A stretch of DNA of 38,589 nt from JAOAHC01 sp964593045 (GTDB lineage Bacteria > Bacillota > Clostridia > TANB77 > CAG-465): assembly GCA_964593045.1 (NCBI GenBank), contig CAZQJQ010000010.1, positions 1-38,589 on the forward strand, in the 5' to 3' direction. Shown here in pieces: positions 7,339-15,177 of this stretch. Position 1 is the first letter of the stretch; each line of letters begins with the position of its first letter. A program made the position numbers and the translations under genes. The notes under the pieces were generated by a model, which was given only the letters and a program-made list of their open reading frames with translations, did not search any database and was not told where the DNA came from.

Positions 7339-7580
7339 ATTCCTATTTGAAACATTGCATTATTAAACCAATTAACAACATTACTTATAACATTAGTAAA
7401 AACAGCATTTATCTGCGGATAGAATAAAGTAACAACTATAACTACAGATATTGCTATAAGCAGTATTGACTCTGCAAGTTCCGCTCCCTTCTTTTTACTA
7501 AGACCTTCTTTTTTTATATAACTTCTAATTTTTTCTATTTTTTTTATATTATCTAAATATATATTTTTACAAATTTTCAA
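7335..7580 (-). CDS. Flp-type prepilin-like protein
   Basis: This 81-residue protein has a 32-residue basic leader ending KKKG, then AELAES and a continuous hydrophobic helix (about residues 38-57). The Gly32/Ala33 junction with Glu37 at +5 is a textbook class III signal, cleaved by a TadV/CpaA-type prepilin peptidase. The mature product would be about 49 residues, the size of Flp major pilins. It starts with TTG at 7580, supported by AGGAGG eight bases upstream. No prepilin peptidase is encoded in the window, so processing must rely on a gene elsewhere. Confidence 0.7.
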   Translation of the reverse strand: MKICKNIYLDNIKKIEKIRSYIKKEGLSKKKGAELAESILLIAISVVIVVTLFYPQINAVFTNVISNVVNWFNNAMFQIGI

Positions 7581-7592
7581 TAAATCAACCTC

Positions 7593-8411
7593 CTAACCAA
7601 AGATAACTTCTAAATTACTTGTTATTTCAACAAGCATTGGATATAAAACTAAAAAAAGTATATTAATTATGGATACAACTGTTGCAATTGTAACATACAT
7701 AAGTCTTTTAGATGCATCGTATTTTAATTTTTTAAAATATGCTAAGTCTAAAGTATTATTGTAAACTTGCAAATTTTGAACTAAGTTTCCATCTTTTTCA
7801 CTTTGAATAATTACAGACATAAGCATATTAAATTCATATGAATCAAACTTATCTATAATTTCATTTGCTGCTTTTTTTACGTTAAAATTATACATTTCAT
7901 AATCATTTATGAATTTAATAAACTCTTCTTTAAATCTTTTATATTTTAAGTTTTCTACACATGTTTTAAAAGATTCAAATAACGTAAGTCTTGCTGTAAG
8001 TGATAAAAGTAGAATTTCTACAATAACTGTTATATCCGTAAATATTTTTATTTTTTCGGATTTTTTAAAAATTGCTAACAATATGTTTGGAATAAAAAAT
8101 ATTATGATAAAACAAATTAAAGATGCAATTAAATTTTTATTTCTTAAAAAAGAGAGAACAAATACAAAAGTTGATAATATATATTTTATAACAAAATACT
8201 TTTTAACTGTAAGTCCATATGGATTACCATAGTCATACAATATTTTTTGGATTTTTTTTAAACCTTTTATTTTACTTTTAGAATTTGAAAACATATTTGA
8301 TATTAATCTATTATTTGATAAAACTAATTTTGACTTTTTGTAATTAAGATAAAACAGTAATAAGTTGTATGATAGAATAAATGATGTAAAAATTAAAAAT
8401 AACTTTGATAT
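7593..8411 (-). CDS. TadC-like type II secretion F-domain membrane protein, apparent AUA start
   Basis: TadB/TadC proteins form the inner-membrane platform of Tad pili. The C-terminal two thirds carry a T2SF-like domain: a cytoplasmic helical region (LLLSLTARLTLFESFKTCVEN) followed by a hydrophobic C-terminus. The first ATG (8294) has no ribosome binding site. The frame stays open upstream and encodes another hydrophobic helix (SKLFLIFTS onward), which TadC homologues have. The only good ribosome binding site, AGGAGG, lies seven bases before an ATA at 8411-8409, within 20 bases of the predicted transcription start, so I extend the gene to that codon (272 residues). If AUA is not used, the protein starts at 8294 (233 residues). 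It is the first gene of the operon. Confidence 0.65.
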   Translation of the reverse strand: MSKLFLIFTSFILSYNLLLFYLNYKKSKLVLSNNRLISNMFSNSKSKIKGLKKIQKILYDYGNPYGLTVKKYFVIKYILSTFVFVLSFLRNKNLIASLICFIIIFFIPNILLAIFKKSEKIKIFTDITVIVEILLLSLTARLTLFESFKTCVENLKYKRFKEEFIKFINDYEMYNFNVKKAANEIIDKFDSYEFNMLMSVIIQSEKDGNLVQNLQVYNNTLDLAYFKKLKYDASKRLMYVTIATVVSIINILFLVLYPMLVEITSNLEVIFG

Positions 8412-8433
8412 ATAACCACCTCCTCATGGCAAT

Positions 8434-8462
8434 AATATAACACGTGGAAAATCAAATGTCAA
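8434..8462 (-). promoter_or_regulatory. Promoter of the Tad-like operon
   Basis: On the minus strand TTGACA (8462-8457), a 17-base spacer and TATATT (8439-8434) form a strong sigma-A promoter. The start point would be near 8427, leaving a very short leader that contains the ribosome binding site AGGAGG. Its location directly ahead of the TadC-like gene shows that no ATPase gene precedes it in this operon. Confidence 0.8.
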
Positions 8463-8480
8463 GAAAAATCGGTCGCAAAT

Positions 8481-8489
8481 TTCGACAAA
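8481..8489 (-). promoter_or_regulatory. Candidate Spo0A box upstream of the Tad-like promoter
   Basis: The minus strand reads TTTGTCGAA, a full match to the classical 0A box, followed after a short gap by a degenerate TTTGCGACC. It is centred roughly 58 bases upstream of the predicted start of the Tad-like operon, a location used by activating Spo0A. It also lies upstream of the divergent HD-GYP gene. Confidence 0.45.
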
Positions 8490-8559
8490 GTAAACCAAAG
8501 ACCATCGTTTAGTATACATAAATATATATTGCGCTATGTAAATTTTTATTGTTATTTTA

Positions 8560-8588
8560 TTGCATATTTTGTTTTTTTCTGATATACT
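8560..8588 (+). promoter_or_regulatory. Promoter of the HD-GYP gene
   Basis: TTGCAT (8560-8565), a 17-base spacer and TATACT (8583-8588) precede the gene by 30 bases. Confidence 0.75.
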
Positions 8589-8618
8589 GTACTAAATAAA
8601 ATCCGAAGAGGTGATATT

Positions 8619-9677
8619 ATGAATAATGAAGATAAAAAAAATATAGAAAATAAAACAGAAACGAAAATAATGATGATTGATGATGATGTAAATATGATGG
8701 ATGTAATTAGTGATATCCTTTTAAAATATGGTCATAAAGTATTTGCATATACAGAACCGGTATCAGCAATTGAATCACTAAAAGAAAGCCACTATGATAT
8801 ACTTATCGTAAACTATTTAATGTCTCCTGTAAACGGTGATAGAATTGTTGAACTAGTTCGAGAATTTAACAAGGATATTTATATAATTCTTATGTCCCCT
8901 CATAAAGATTTAATTCCATCAATGGAAACAATGAATAATCTAGATATCCAAGCATATTATGAAAAAAGTTCAAACTTTGAGCAACTTATTATTCTTATAC
9001 AAGGCGGTATAAAATATATTGAACAATTAAACAGCATAAAAAAAATGAGTCTTCAACTTGAAAACTATTTGTTAGACTTTGCAAATATACTTCTTCAAAC
9101 TGTCAATGCTAAAGATAATTATACAGGTGAACATTCATATAGAGTTTCAAAATATTCAGAAGCCTTTTCAAAATATATTGGATTAACTAAATCACAAACT
9201 GAAAATCTAAGACTTGCTTCTCTTTTTCATGACATAGGTAAAATAGGTATACCAGATAATATTTTACAAAAAGAAAGTCGCCTTACAGATGAAGAGTTTG
9301 ACATCATTAAGCTACATCCAATAATTGGTGCCAATATATTCTCAGTATCAGAAATCTTTAAATCGGTATCTCCTGGTATACGTAGCCATCACGAAAAATA
9401 CAATGGTAATGGTTATCCAGATAAATTAAAAGGTGATCATATTCCATATATAGCAAGAATCCTTGCTATAACTGATGCTTTTGATGCAATTGTTGCAAAA
9501 AGACCATATAAAGAAAAAAACACAATTGAATTTGGATTAGAACAAATAAAAAAAGGAGAAAATATTCATTTTGACCCTGACCTAGCAGAAAAATTTATAC
9601 AATTTGTAAACGAAAAAAAAGAGGATGTTATAGCAATAGATAATTATGAAAATACAAGTGTTAAAAAGGATGATTAA
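8619..9677 (+). CDS. REC-HD-GYP protein, probable cyclic-di-GMP phosphodiesterase with degenerate receiver
   Basis: The 352-residue protein has an N-terminal receiver domain (about 14-135) and a C-terminal HD-GYP domain (about 150-335). The catalytic domain keeps GEHS (His172), HDIGK (His204-Asp205), SHHEK and GNGYPD, so it should hydrolyse c-di-GMP. The receiver retains the acidic cluster DDD (21-23) and Lys116, but the phospho-acceptor position reads ILIVNYL, with Asn65 in place of Asp (codon AAC). It therefore probably cannot be phosphorylated normally and may act as a constitutive or ligand-controlled module. It is transcribed divergently from the Tad-like pilus operon, and c-di-GMP commonly controls such surface structures. 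GAGGTG precedes the ATG. Confidence 0.88.
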   Translation: MNNEDKKNIENKTETKIMMIDDDVNMMDVISDILLKYGHKVFAYTEPVSAIESLKESHYDILIVNYLMSPVNGDRIVELVREFNKDIYIILMSPHKDLIPSMETMNNLDIQAYYEKSSNFEQLIILIQGGIKYIEQLNSIKKMSLQLENYLLDFANILLQTVNAKDNYTGEHSYRVSKYSEAFSKYIGLTKSQTENLRLASLFHDIGKIGIPDNILQKESRLTDEEFDIIKLHPIIGANIFSVSEIFKSVSPGIRSHHEKYNGNGYPDKLKGDHIPYIARILAITDAFDAIVAKRPYKEKNTIEFGLEQIKKGENIHFDPDLAEKFIQFVNEKKEDVIAIDNYENTSVKKDD

Positions 9678-9690
9678 AATCATCCTTTTT
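9663..9690. terminator. Bidirectional terminator between the HD-GYP and MurE-like genes
   Basis: A 12-bp perfect stem (9663-9674 with 9679-9690), loop TAAA, has AAAAA on one side and TTTTT on the other, so a U-tract follows in both directions. It overlaps the last codons of the HD-GYP gene and precedes the end of the convergent ligase gene at 9702. Confidence 0.85.
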
Positions 9691-9701
9691 ATAGTTATAT
9701 T

Positions 9702-11243
9702 CTATATGTTTTTTTGATTACTATTATTTATCATTGCTTTTACTATTTCAATATCGGATTCATATTTTTCTAGCCTTCCTTGTATTTTCTGAGTATCTTC
9801 TGCTCCCTTACCAGCCAACACTATGACAGTATGGTTTTTGAAAGTAGTTGCTTTTTCAAAAGCTTTTTTTATAGCTTCTTTTCTATCTTCTATTATTTCA
9901 TACTCCGTATTATATGGTTTTATATATGTACTAATATCATTAGAAATATCTCTTACTGTTTCATATTGAGGATCATCCGCAGTCAAATATATCATATCAG
10001 AATTTATAGCAGAAACTTCTCCTAAATCTTTTCTCCTGTTATATGCTTTATTTCCAGGACATCCAAAAATTGATATTATATTACTATCTGGATATTCTTT
10101 TTTTATACTCTCATATAATTTTAAAAAACTAATTTTATTGTGTGCATAGTCTACTATTGAAGTTATATTTCCAGCATTAAATACAGTCATCCTTCCTAGT
10201 ATATTTGTTTTTTTTATTCCTTTTTTTATGCTTTCATCGTCAATGTTCATTATTTTAGCTACAGTTATTGCTGCAAGTGCGTTTTCAACATTAAACACTC
10301 CTTGCATTGTTGTAACAAATGTTTTTTCATAATTAAATCTATCTGATTTAACTATAAATGTATACTCTCCATTTTCTTTTCCATTCTTTTTTATATCTGT
10401 TATATAATAATCTGCCTCTTTAGTCATCGAAAAAGTATATATTTTTTCGAGGTCCTTTGATTTAACACTATTTAAAATATAATCATAGAAATTCATATCT
10501 TTATTTAAAACAATAATATCAGAATTTTTAAGTAACATTATTTTACAATCTAAATAATCTTCAAAAGAACTATGTTCTACAGGACTTATATGATCTTCTG
10601 ATATATTAAGAAACATTCCTATATCAAATTTAATGCTATATAACCTGTCCACCTTATAGCCCTGTGAAGAAACTTCCATTGTCATAATTTTTTTGTTACT
10701 TACATTGGCTTCATAAAAATATTTATGTATATCTAAAGATTCAGGAGTAGTTAATGTATTTTTTGTTTCTGTTATACCTGTAGATATTGTTGTAGTTGAA
10801 ATGAGGGCAGCATTTTTATTTGTATATTCATCAAATATATTTTTTAAAAATTGACATGTTGTAGTTTTTCCTTTTGTACCTGTAACGCCAACAAGCTTAA
10901 AGTTTCTTCTATCTGTATCATATAAAAGTTTTGCTATAACAGCCATAGCTTTTTTTACATCTTCAACTATTATATACGGTGTATTATTTACCGCTGTATA
11001 TACTTTTTCAGCTATATACATAACAGTTCCATTTTTTATGGCATCTAAAAGATACTCTACCTTGAATTTTAATCCTTTACAAAAAAACAATGTGTTTTTT
11101 ACAACATCATTTGTATTATATGATAAATGCTCTATAGATAATTTTGACATGTCAAATTCCTTGCTATAATTTTTTACAAGATTATATTGTTGTAAAGCTT
11201 CGTATATTTGTTTACATGTCAACTTTTTTAATGTATTTTTCAC
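9702..11243 (-). CDS. MurE-family Mur ligase (UDP-MurNAc-tripeptide synthetase-like)
   Basis: MurE ligases add the third residue (meso-diaminopimelate or L-lysine) to UDP-MurNAc-L-Ala-D-Glu in the cytoplasm. The 513-residue protein has all three Mur domains: an N-terminal UDP-binding domain (TLFFCKGLKF), a central ATPase with GVTGTKGKTTT, the TTPES substrate motif and the EVSSQGYKVDRL region, and a C-terminal domain. The substrate motif, DNPR in DAP-adding enzymes, reads DDPQ here, and the usual GKGHE reads GKGAE, so the amino acid added is not predictable. It may be the cell's main MurE or a paralogue. GTG at 11243 follows AGAGGAG. It is likely cotranscribed with the two upstream minus-strand genes. 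Confidence 0.85.
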   Translation of the reverse strand: MKNTLKKLTCKQIYEALQQYNLVKNYSKEFDMSKLSIEHLSYNTNDVVKNTLFFCKGLKFKVEYLLDAIKNGTVMYIAEKVYTAVNNTPYIIVEDVKKAMAVIAKLLYDTDRRNFKLVGVTGTKGKTTTCQFLKNIFDEYTNKNAALISTTTISTGITETKNTLTTPESLDIHKYFYEANVSNKKIMTMEVSSQGYKVDRLYSIKFDIGMFLNISEDHISPVEHSSFEDYLDCKIMLLKNSDIIVLNKDMNFYDYILNSVKSKDLEKIYTFSMTKEADYYITDIKKNGKENGEYTFIVKSDRFNYEKTFVTTMQGVFNVENALAAITVAKIMNIDDESIKKGIKKTNILGRMTVFNAGNITSIVDYAHNKISFLKLYESIKKEYPDSNIISIFGCPGNKAYNRRKDLGEVSAINSDMIYLTADDPQYETVRDISNDISTYIKPYNTEYEIIEDRKEAIKKAFEKATTFKNHTVIVLAGKGAEDTQKIQGRLEKYESDIEIVKAMINNSNQKNI

Positions 11244-11286
11244 TTAAACTCCTCTTTTCGTTATTATATAATATATTTTACAACGA

Positions 11287-11928
11287 TTATATAAAAATAG
11301 CAATAGCTTTTACTATACTATAACTTTCTTTTATATTATTTCTTACAAAATATCCTAGTATACTAACATCCTCAATCATATTACTTATCATTTCTATATC
11401 TACATCAAGTTTTTTTGAATCAATCCATATATATGTATCATTCATTTTTACAAACACATCTTTAAAGCAGTCATCCTCAGACTGACTATATATATTTCTT
11501 AATTTATACGGATAAATCTTACCCTTTTCAAAAAAAAACTCTTTTTTATCCTCTACAACTTTTAATAATTTATTGATCAATTCATTAAAAAACATTGCAT
11601 TTTTTATATCTGATATTTCATCTATATTAATATATCTTCTTTCATATGAAGTTTGCATATTTCTAGCTCTTGCTGTCTTTACATCCAATCTATCTACTTG
11701 TCTTCTTTTATTACAATTTGAGTTTGATAAACTATCCTCTTCTTCACATCTTGCACTATTTTCTTCTTCAATGCCATTTTCAATTTTAGGCTCTATGCAT
11801 AAATCTTCTACATAACCATATGTCTTTTTACTTGAAAACTCAACTACTTCAAGCTCAAAGCCAATATCTGGTGAAACTGAACATACTGATTTCAAAAAAT
11901 CCTTATCTAAATATATATAATATCTCAT
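11287..11928 (-). CDS. Uncharacterised soluble protein
   Basis: I do not recognise this 213-residue protein. It begins MRYYIYLDKDFLKSV, has an acidic then basic low-complexity middle (about residues 50-90, with runs of Glu and then Arg/Lys), and a C-terminal region with mixed helices and strands ending in hydrophobic VKAIAIFI. There is no signal peptide or transmembrane helix. AGGAGA precedes the ATG. It lies between comEA and the MurE-like gene, 43 bases from the latter, and is probably cotranscribed. The charged linker suggests two small domains joined flexibly. Confidence 0.6.
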   Translation of the reverse strand: MRYYIYLDKDFLKSVCSVSPDIGFELEVVEFSSKKTYGYVEDLCIEPKIENGIEEENSARCEEEDSLSNSNCNKRRQVDRLDVKTARARNMQTSYERRYINIDEISDIKNAMFFNELINKLLKVVEDKKEFFFEKGKIYPYKLRNIYSQSEDDCFKDVFVKMNDTYIWIDSKKLDVDIEMISNMIEDVSILGYFVRNNIKESYSIVKAIAIFI

Positions 11929-12017
11929 ATATCTAATCTCCTATATTATCTACATCAATACATTTATATGTGTATATTATATTATTATTTATAGTTTGTA
12001 AATTATATCTTATGCTT

Positions 12018-12617
12018 TTAGTCCACACAAATATTATCTTTTATTGCATTATACTTTGCATCCCCTATTCCAGATACATTTTTTATATCATCTATACTTT
12101 CAAATTCATTACTTTGCCTATATTTAATTATCTTTTCTGCAGTTGCTTCTCCTATTCCGGATAAACTCATAAGTTCTTCTTTTTCTGCGTTGTTTATATC
12201 TATACAATCTCCTCCTGTTTTAGAGCTTGTTTCTTCTGTATTTAATTCTTCGTTATTTTCATCATCTTCTTCTGTTTGACTACTTTTTGCGTATATTACT
12301 ACTTTATCAGAATCAACTAATTTTTGAGATAAATTTAGTTTTGATATATCCGCATTCTCTGTTATTCCACCTGCTATATCTATTAAACTATCTAGTCTAC
12401 TTCCTTCTTCTAAATAATATACACCAGGATTTTTGATTTCTCCTGTAATATATACCCCTATTTTTCCATCTGTATTTTTTATTTCAACTCCATTTATACT
12501 GGTTGCTTTATTTCGTTCAATTTTTTGTACTACTACTGATATAATTGATAATATTATAATTCCAATACATATATAGTACATTTTATACTTAATAATATTT
12601 TCTTTTATTTTTTCCAT
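12018..12617 (-). CDS. comEA: ComEA-family DNA-binding protein
   Basis: ComEA is a membrane-anchored receptor that binds double-stranded DNA outside the membrane during transformation. The 199-residue protein shows a transmembrane helix (about 13-30), an SLBB domain (GEIKNPGVYYLEEGSRLDSLIDIAGG region, about 57-110), a Glu/Thr-rich linker and a C-terminal pair of helix-hairpin-helix motifs (INNAEKEELMSLSGIGEATAEKI and the following VSGIGDAK). This is the complete ComEA architecture. The start is supported by AAAGGA upstream. No comEC or comEB is nearby in this window, so a role in DNA uptake depends on genes elsewhere. Confidence 0.9.
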   Translation of the reverse strand: MEKIKENIIKYKMYYICIGIIILSIISVVVQKIERNKATSINGVEIKNTDGKIGVYITGEIKNPGVYYLEEGSRLDSLIDIAGGITENADISKLNLSQKLVDSDKVVIYAKSSQTEEDDENNEELNTEETSSKTGGDCIDINNAEKEELMSLSGIGEATAEKIIKYRQSNEFESIDDIKNVSGIGDAKYNAIKDNICVD

Positions 12618-12694
12618 TTTAAAAATTCCTTTCTTTATCTTTATTTTTTTATATAATTAGTATATAATATATTTATCATGATTGAGGTGATTTT

Positions 12695-14131
12695 TTGATT
12701 AGTATAGAAAACAACAAACTAAAAAAACTTTTTGCTATTTTTATTATTATATTTTTAATTCCTTTATCTTCAAATATATTTGCAGATGATGATACTAGCA
12801 CAAGTGGTAGTACTTCTACAATTAATGACTTAAATATTTATTCTAATAGTTGCATATTAATTGACCCTGAAAACAATAACATAATATATGAGAAAAATGC
12901 TTTTTCTAAGATATATCCCGCTAGTACTACTAAAATTTTAACAGCTATTCTTGCTATAGAAAACTTAAATTTAGATGATGCTGTGGTTGCTAGTAAAAAT
13001 GCTGTTATGTCTATTCCTTCAGATAGCTCAAGTGCATATATTCAAGTAGGAGAAACTTTAACTGTAAAAGAACTTCTATATTGTTTATTGCTCAAATCTG
13101 GTAATGATGCTGCAAATGTACTAGCCGAGAAAGTTTCTGGGGATATAGATTCATTTGTTGAATTAATGAATGAAAAAGCTAAAGAAATTGGATGTAAAAA
13201 CACTCATTTTGTAAATGCACATGGTTACCATGATGATGACCATTATACAACAGCATATGATATGGCTCTTATTATGAAATATGCTATACAAAATGAAACG
13301 TTTAGAAGTATTTGTGAAACTAAAAGTTATGTAATAGATGAAACAAATAAAACAAATGAAAAAAGATATTTAAAAAATACTGATAAATTAATATTAGATG
13401 ATGATAACAATAAAGTTTTTTACGAATATGCTCTTGGTGGTAAAACAGGATACACTATAGAAGCAAGAGGTACATTTGTAGGATATGCTAAAAAAGGAGA
13501 TTTAACATTACTTGTTGCAACATTTGATGCATCACAAAATATAAATGGACTAGAAGGAAGATTTCTTGATGCTATAAACTTATATAACTATGGTTTTGAT
13601 AATTTTACAATAAAAAATATAATTGATAAAGATAATTTTTCTTTTGAGGTAAAAGATGAAGAAAACAAAAAAATATATACAGTTAGTTTAAAAGAAAATA
13701 TTGACTCTTCTGTTGACTCATCTAAGTACGCAACAACATATTCAACAGATTTTGATTTCAGTTCAATTGCTAATCTAAAAAATGAAGAAATAATAGGGAA
13801 AGAAATTGGAGATATTACCTTTAATATTATATCAAACACATGGTCATCAAATAAATCAACTAAATTGATAGTAACAGATGTAAAAAATATTTTTTCATTT
13901 AAATCAATATTTGAAGGAAATAACAAACTAATATTTATAGCTATTCTTACTATCTTTTTATTAATTGTCATATTTATATCAAAAAGAAGTTCTAATAAAA
14001 AAGTAAGTAAAAACTATAATTATGATTTTAACAAAGAAAAAAATAGAGTTAATTTAAATACAAGAATACGAACAACAAAAAAATCTGATACATTAGTTAG
14101 AAATAAAAAAACAAATAGAAGAAGAAAATAA
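12695..14131 (+). CDS. Serine-type D-alanyl-D-alanine carboxypeptidase (DacF/PBP5 family)
   Basis: This enzyme trims the terminal D-Ala from peptidoglycan stem peptides outside the membrane. The 478-residue protein has an N-terminal signal (about 10-30, cleavage near FA/DDD) and the three penicillin-binding motifs: S77TTK80, S135GN137 and K250TG252. A C-terminal hydrophobic helix (about 427-447) followed by a very basic tail anchors it; a true transmembrane helix replaces the amphipathic anchor typical of PBP5. The start is TTG at 12695, preceded by GAGGTGA. It is divergent from comEA and ends at a strong terminator. Sporulation-specific DacF and vegetative DacA homologues cannot be separated from sequence alone. 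Confidence 0.92.
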   Translation: MISIENNKLKKLFAIFIIIFLIPLSSNIFADDDTSTSGSTSTINDLNIYSNSCILIDPENNNIIYEKNAFSKIYPASTTKILTAILAIENLNLDDAVVASKNAVMSIPSDSSSAYIQVGETLTVKELLYCLLLKSGNDAANVLAEKVSGDIDSFVELMNEKAKEIGCKNTHFVNAHGYHDDDHYTTAYDMALIMKYAIQNETFRSICETKSYVIDETNKTNEKRYLKNTDKLILDDDNNKVFYEYALGGKTGYTIEARGTFVGYAKKGDLTLLVATFDASQNINGLEGRFLDAINLYNYGFDNFTIKNIIDKDNFSFEVKDEENKKIYTVSLKENIDSSVDSSKYATTYSTDFDFSSIANLKNEEIIGKEIGDITFNIISNTWSSNKSTKLIVTDVKNIFSFKSIFEGNNKLIFIAILTIFLLIVIFISKRSSNKKVSKNYNYDFNKEKNRVNLNTRIRTTKKSDTLVRNKKTNRRRK

Positions 14132-14162
14132 AAAGAATACAACTATATAAATATATTTATTG

Positions 14163-14199
14163 GCTGGTATCACACTTTCGTGTAATACCAGCTTTTATT
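14163..14199 (+). terminator. Terminator of the carboxypeptidase gene
   Basis: An 8-bp stem GCTGGTAT/ATACCAGC (14163-14170, 14185-14192) continues past one mismatch with ACAC/GTGT around a TTTC loop and is followed by TTTTATTT. It also separates the gene from the convergent LCP gene ending at 14199. Confidence 0.88.
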
Positions 14200-15164
14200 T
14201 AATTATTATCTTCAGATGTAACAGATGTTATTGTAGTATCTGAACCATCTAATACAAATTTTTGCTTTATAAGCTGCTGGGTTTCTTCTTTATCTAACAA
14301 GAAATATGACAACCCATCAATCATTTTAGCCTCACCTTCTGCTGTATATGTTTCAAGACTATCTACATCAATATTTACTGCATCTGATGAATATTTTAAA
14401 GCATCTCTTAATGTTATGTTTGTATCAGTATTTTTTAGTGCTATTTCTAAAAGATCTGGTATTTTAGTTATATTTTTTGTTGAAAGCATTGTTGATATAA
14501 ATGCTTTTATAAAAGTATGTTGAACTTCAACTCTTTGAATATCTCCCATTGCATATCCTGTTCCATCATTGTTTTTTCTAAAGCGAATAAATTGTTCTGC
14601 TTTATCCCCATCTAGAACCTGAACTCCTTTTTGTAAATCAATATGTAGATCCTGAGTTGGATCATCATATTTCATTCTCATAGGAACCTCTATTTCAACA
14701 CCACCTATTGCATCAACTAAATCCTTAACTATATCATTATCTACTACAACATAATAATCAATATTTACATCTAACATTCCTTCAATTTCTTCTACCAAAG
14801 GAACTATATTTTCTTTTCTATATATAGCATTTAATTTATGACCTATACAATATTCATTGTTTACATATGTATCTCTTGGTATTGATATCATAGCTATTTT
14901 ACCTGTCTTTACATTGTATTTTATATACATCATTGTATCTGTTAATACTTCGTTTATTCCACAAAACAAAACATTTAATTCTTCTTTTTTTGTGTATGAA
15001 TCAACCACATCACCACTTGCATCTTTTGTTGTTGCTTCATCCCCTACAGCATAATTAAATGCAAATACTGCACCCCAAGCTATTATTCCAAGTATTGTAA
15101 AAACCTTTATAACACTCGTGAATTTTTGCAATTTTGTTTTTTTCTTTTTCTTTGTCTTACCCAT
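14199..15164 (-). CDS. LytR-CpsA-Psr (LCP) family protein
   Basis: LCP proteins transfer undecaprenyl-linked glycopolymers to peptidoglycan outside the membrane. The 321-residue protein has a Lys-rich cytoplasmic start, one transmembrane helix (about 17-36) and an extracellular LCP domain with TDTMM, SIPRDTYV, KLNAIY, RFRKN and GDIQR segments. The domain is divergent: the first conserved Arg/Asp block reads CGINEVLT and the final Arg-Gln motif reads VEVQ. It may bind a different lipid-linked substrate. AAGGTGG precedes the ATG. It is the last gene of a long minus-strand run, 14 bases after the CvpA-like gene. Confidence 0.85.
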   Translation of the reverse strand: MGKTKKKKKTKLQKFTSVIKVFTILGIIAWGAVFAFNYAVGDEATTKDASGDVVDSYTKKEELNVLFCGINEVLTDTMMYIKYNVKTGKIAMISIPRDTYVNNEYCIGHKLNAIYRKENIVPLVEEIEGMLDVNIDYYVVVDNDIVKDLVDAIGGVEIEVPMRMKYDDPTQDLHIDLQKGVQVLDGDKAEQFIRFRKNNDGTGYAMGDIQRVEVQHTFIKAFISTMLSTKNITKIPDLLEIALKNTDTNITLRDALKYSSDAVNIDVDSLETYTAEGEAKMIDGLSYFLLDKEETQQLIKQKFVLDGSDTTITSVTSEDNN

Positions 15165-15177
15165 TATTTATCCACCT

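Noticed and set aside
8412..8618. Cyclic-di-GMP riboswitch between the Tad-like operon and HD-GYP gene
   Set aside because: Leaders on both sides are too short (about 20-30 bases) and no riboswitch-like structure was seen.
15071..15078. CACCCCAA, possible third copy of the shared element
   Set aside because: It is inside the LCP coding sequence, lacks the rest of the 13-mer and has no hairpin.
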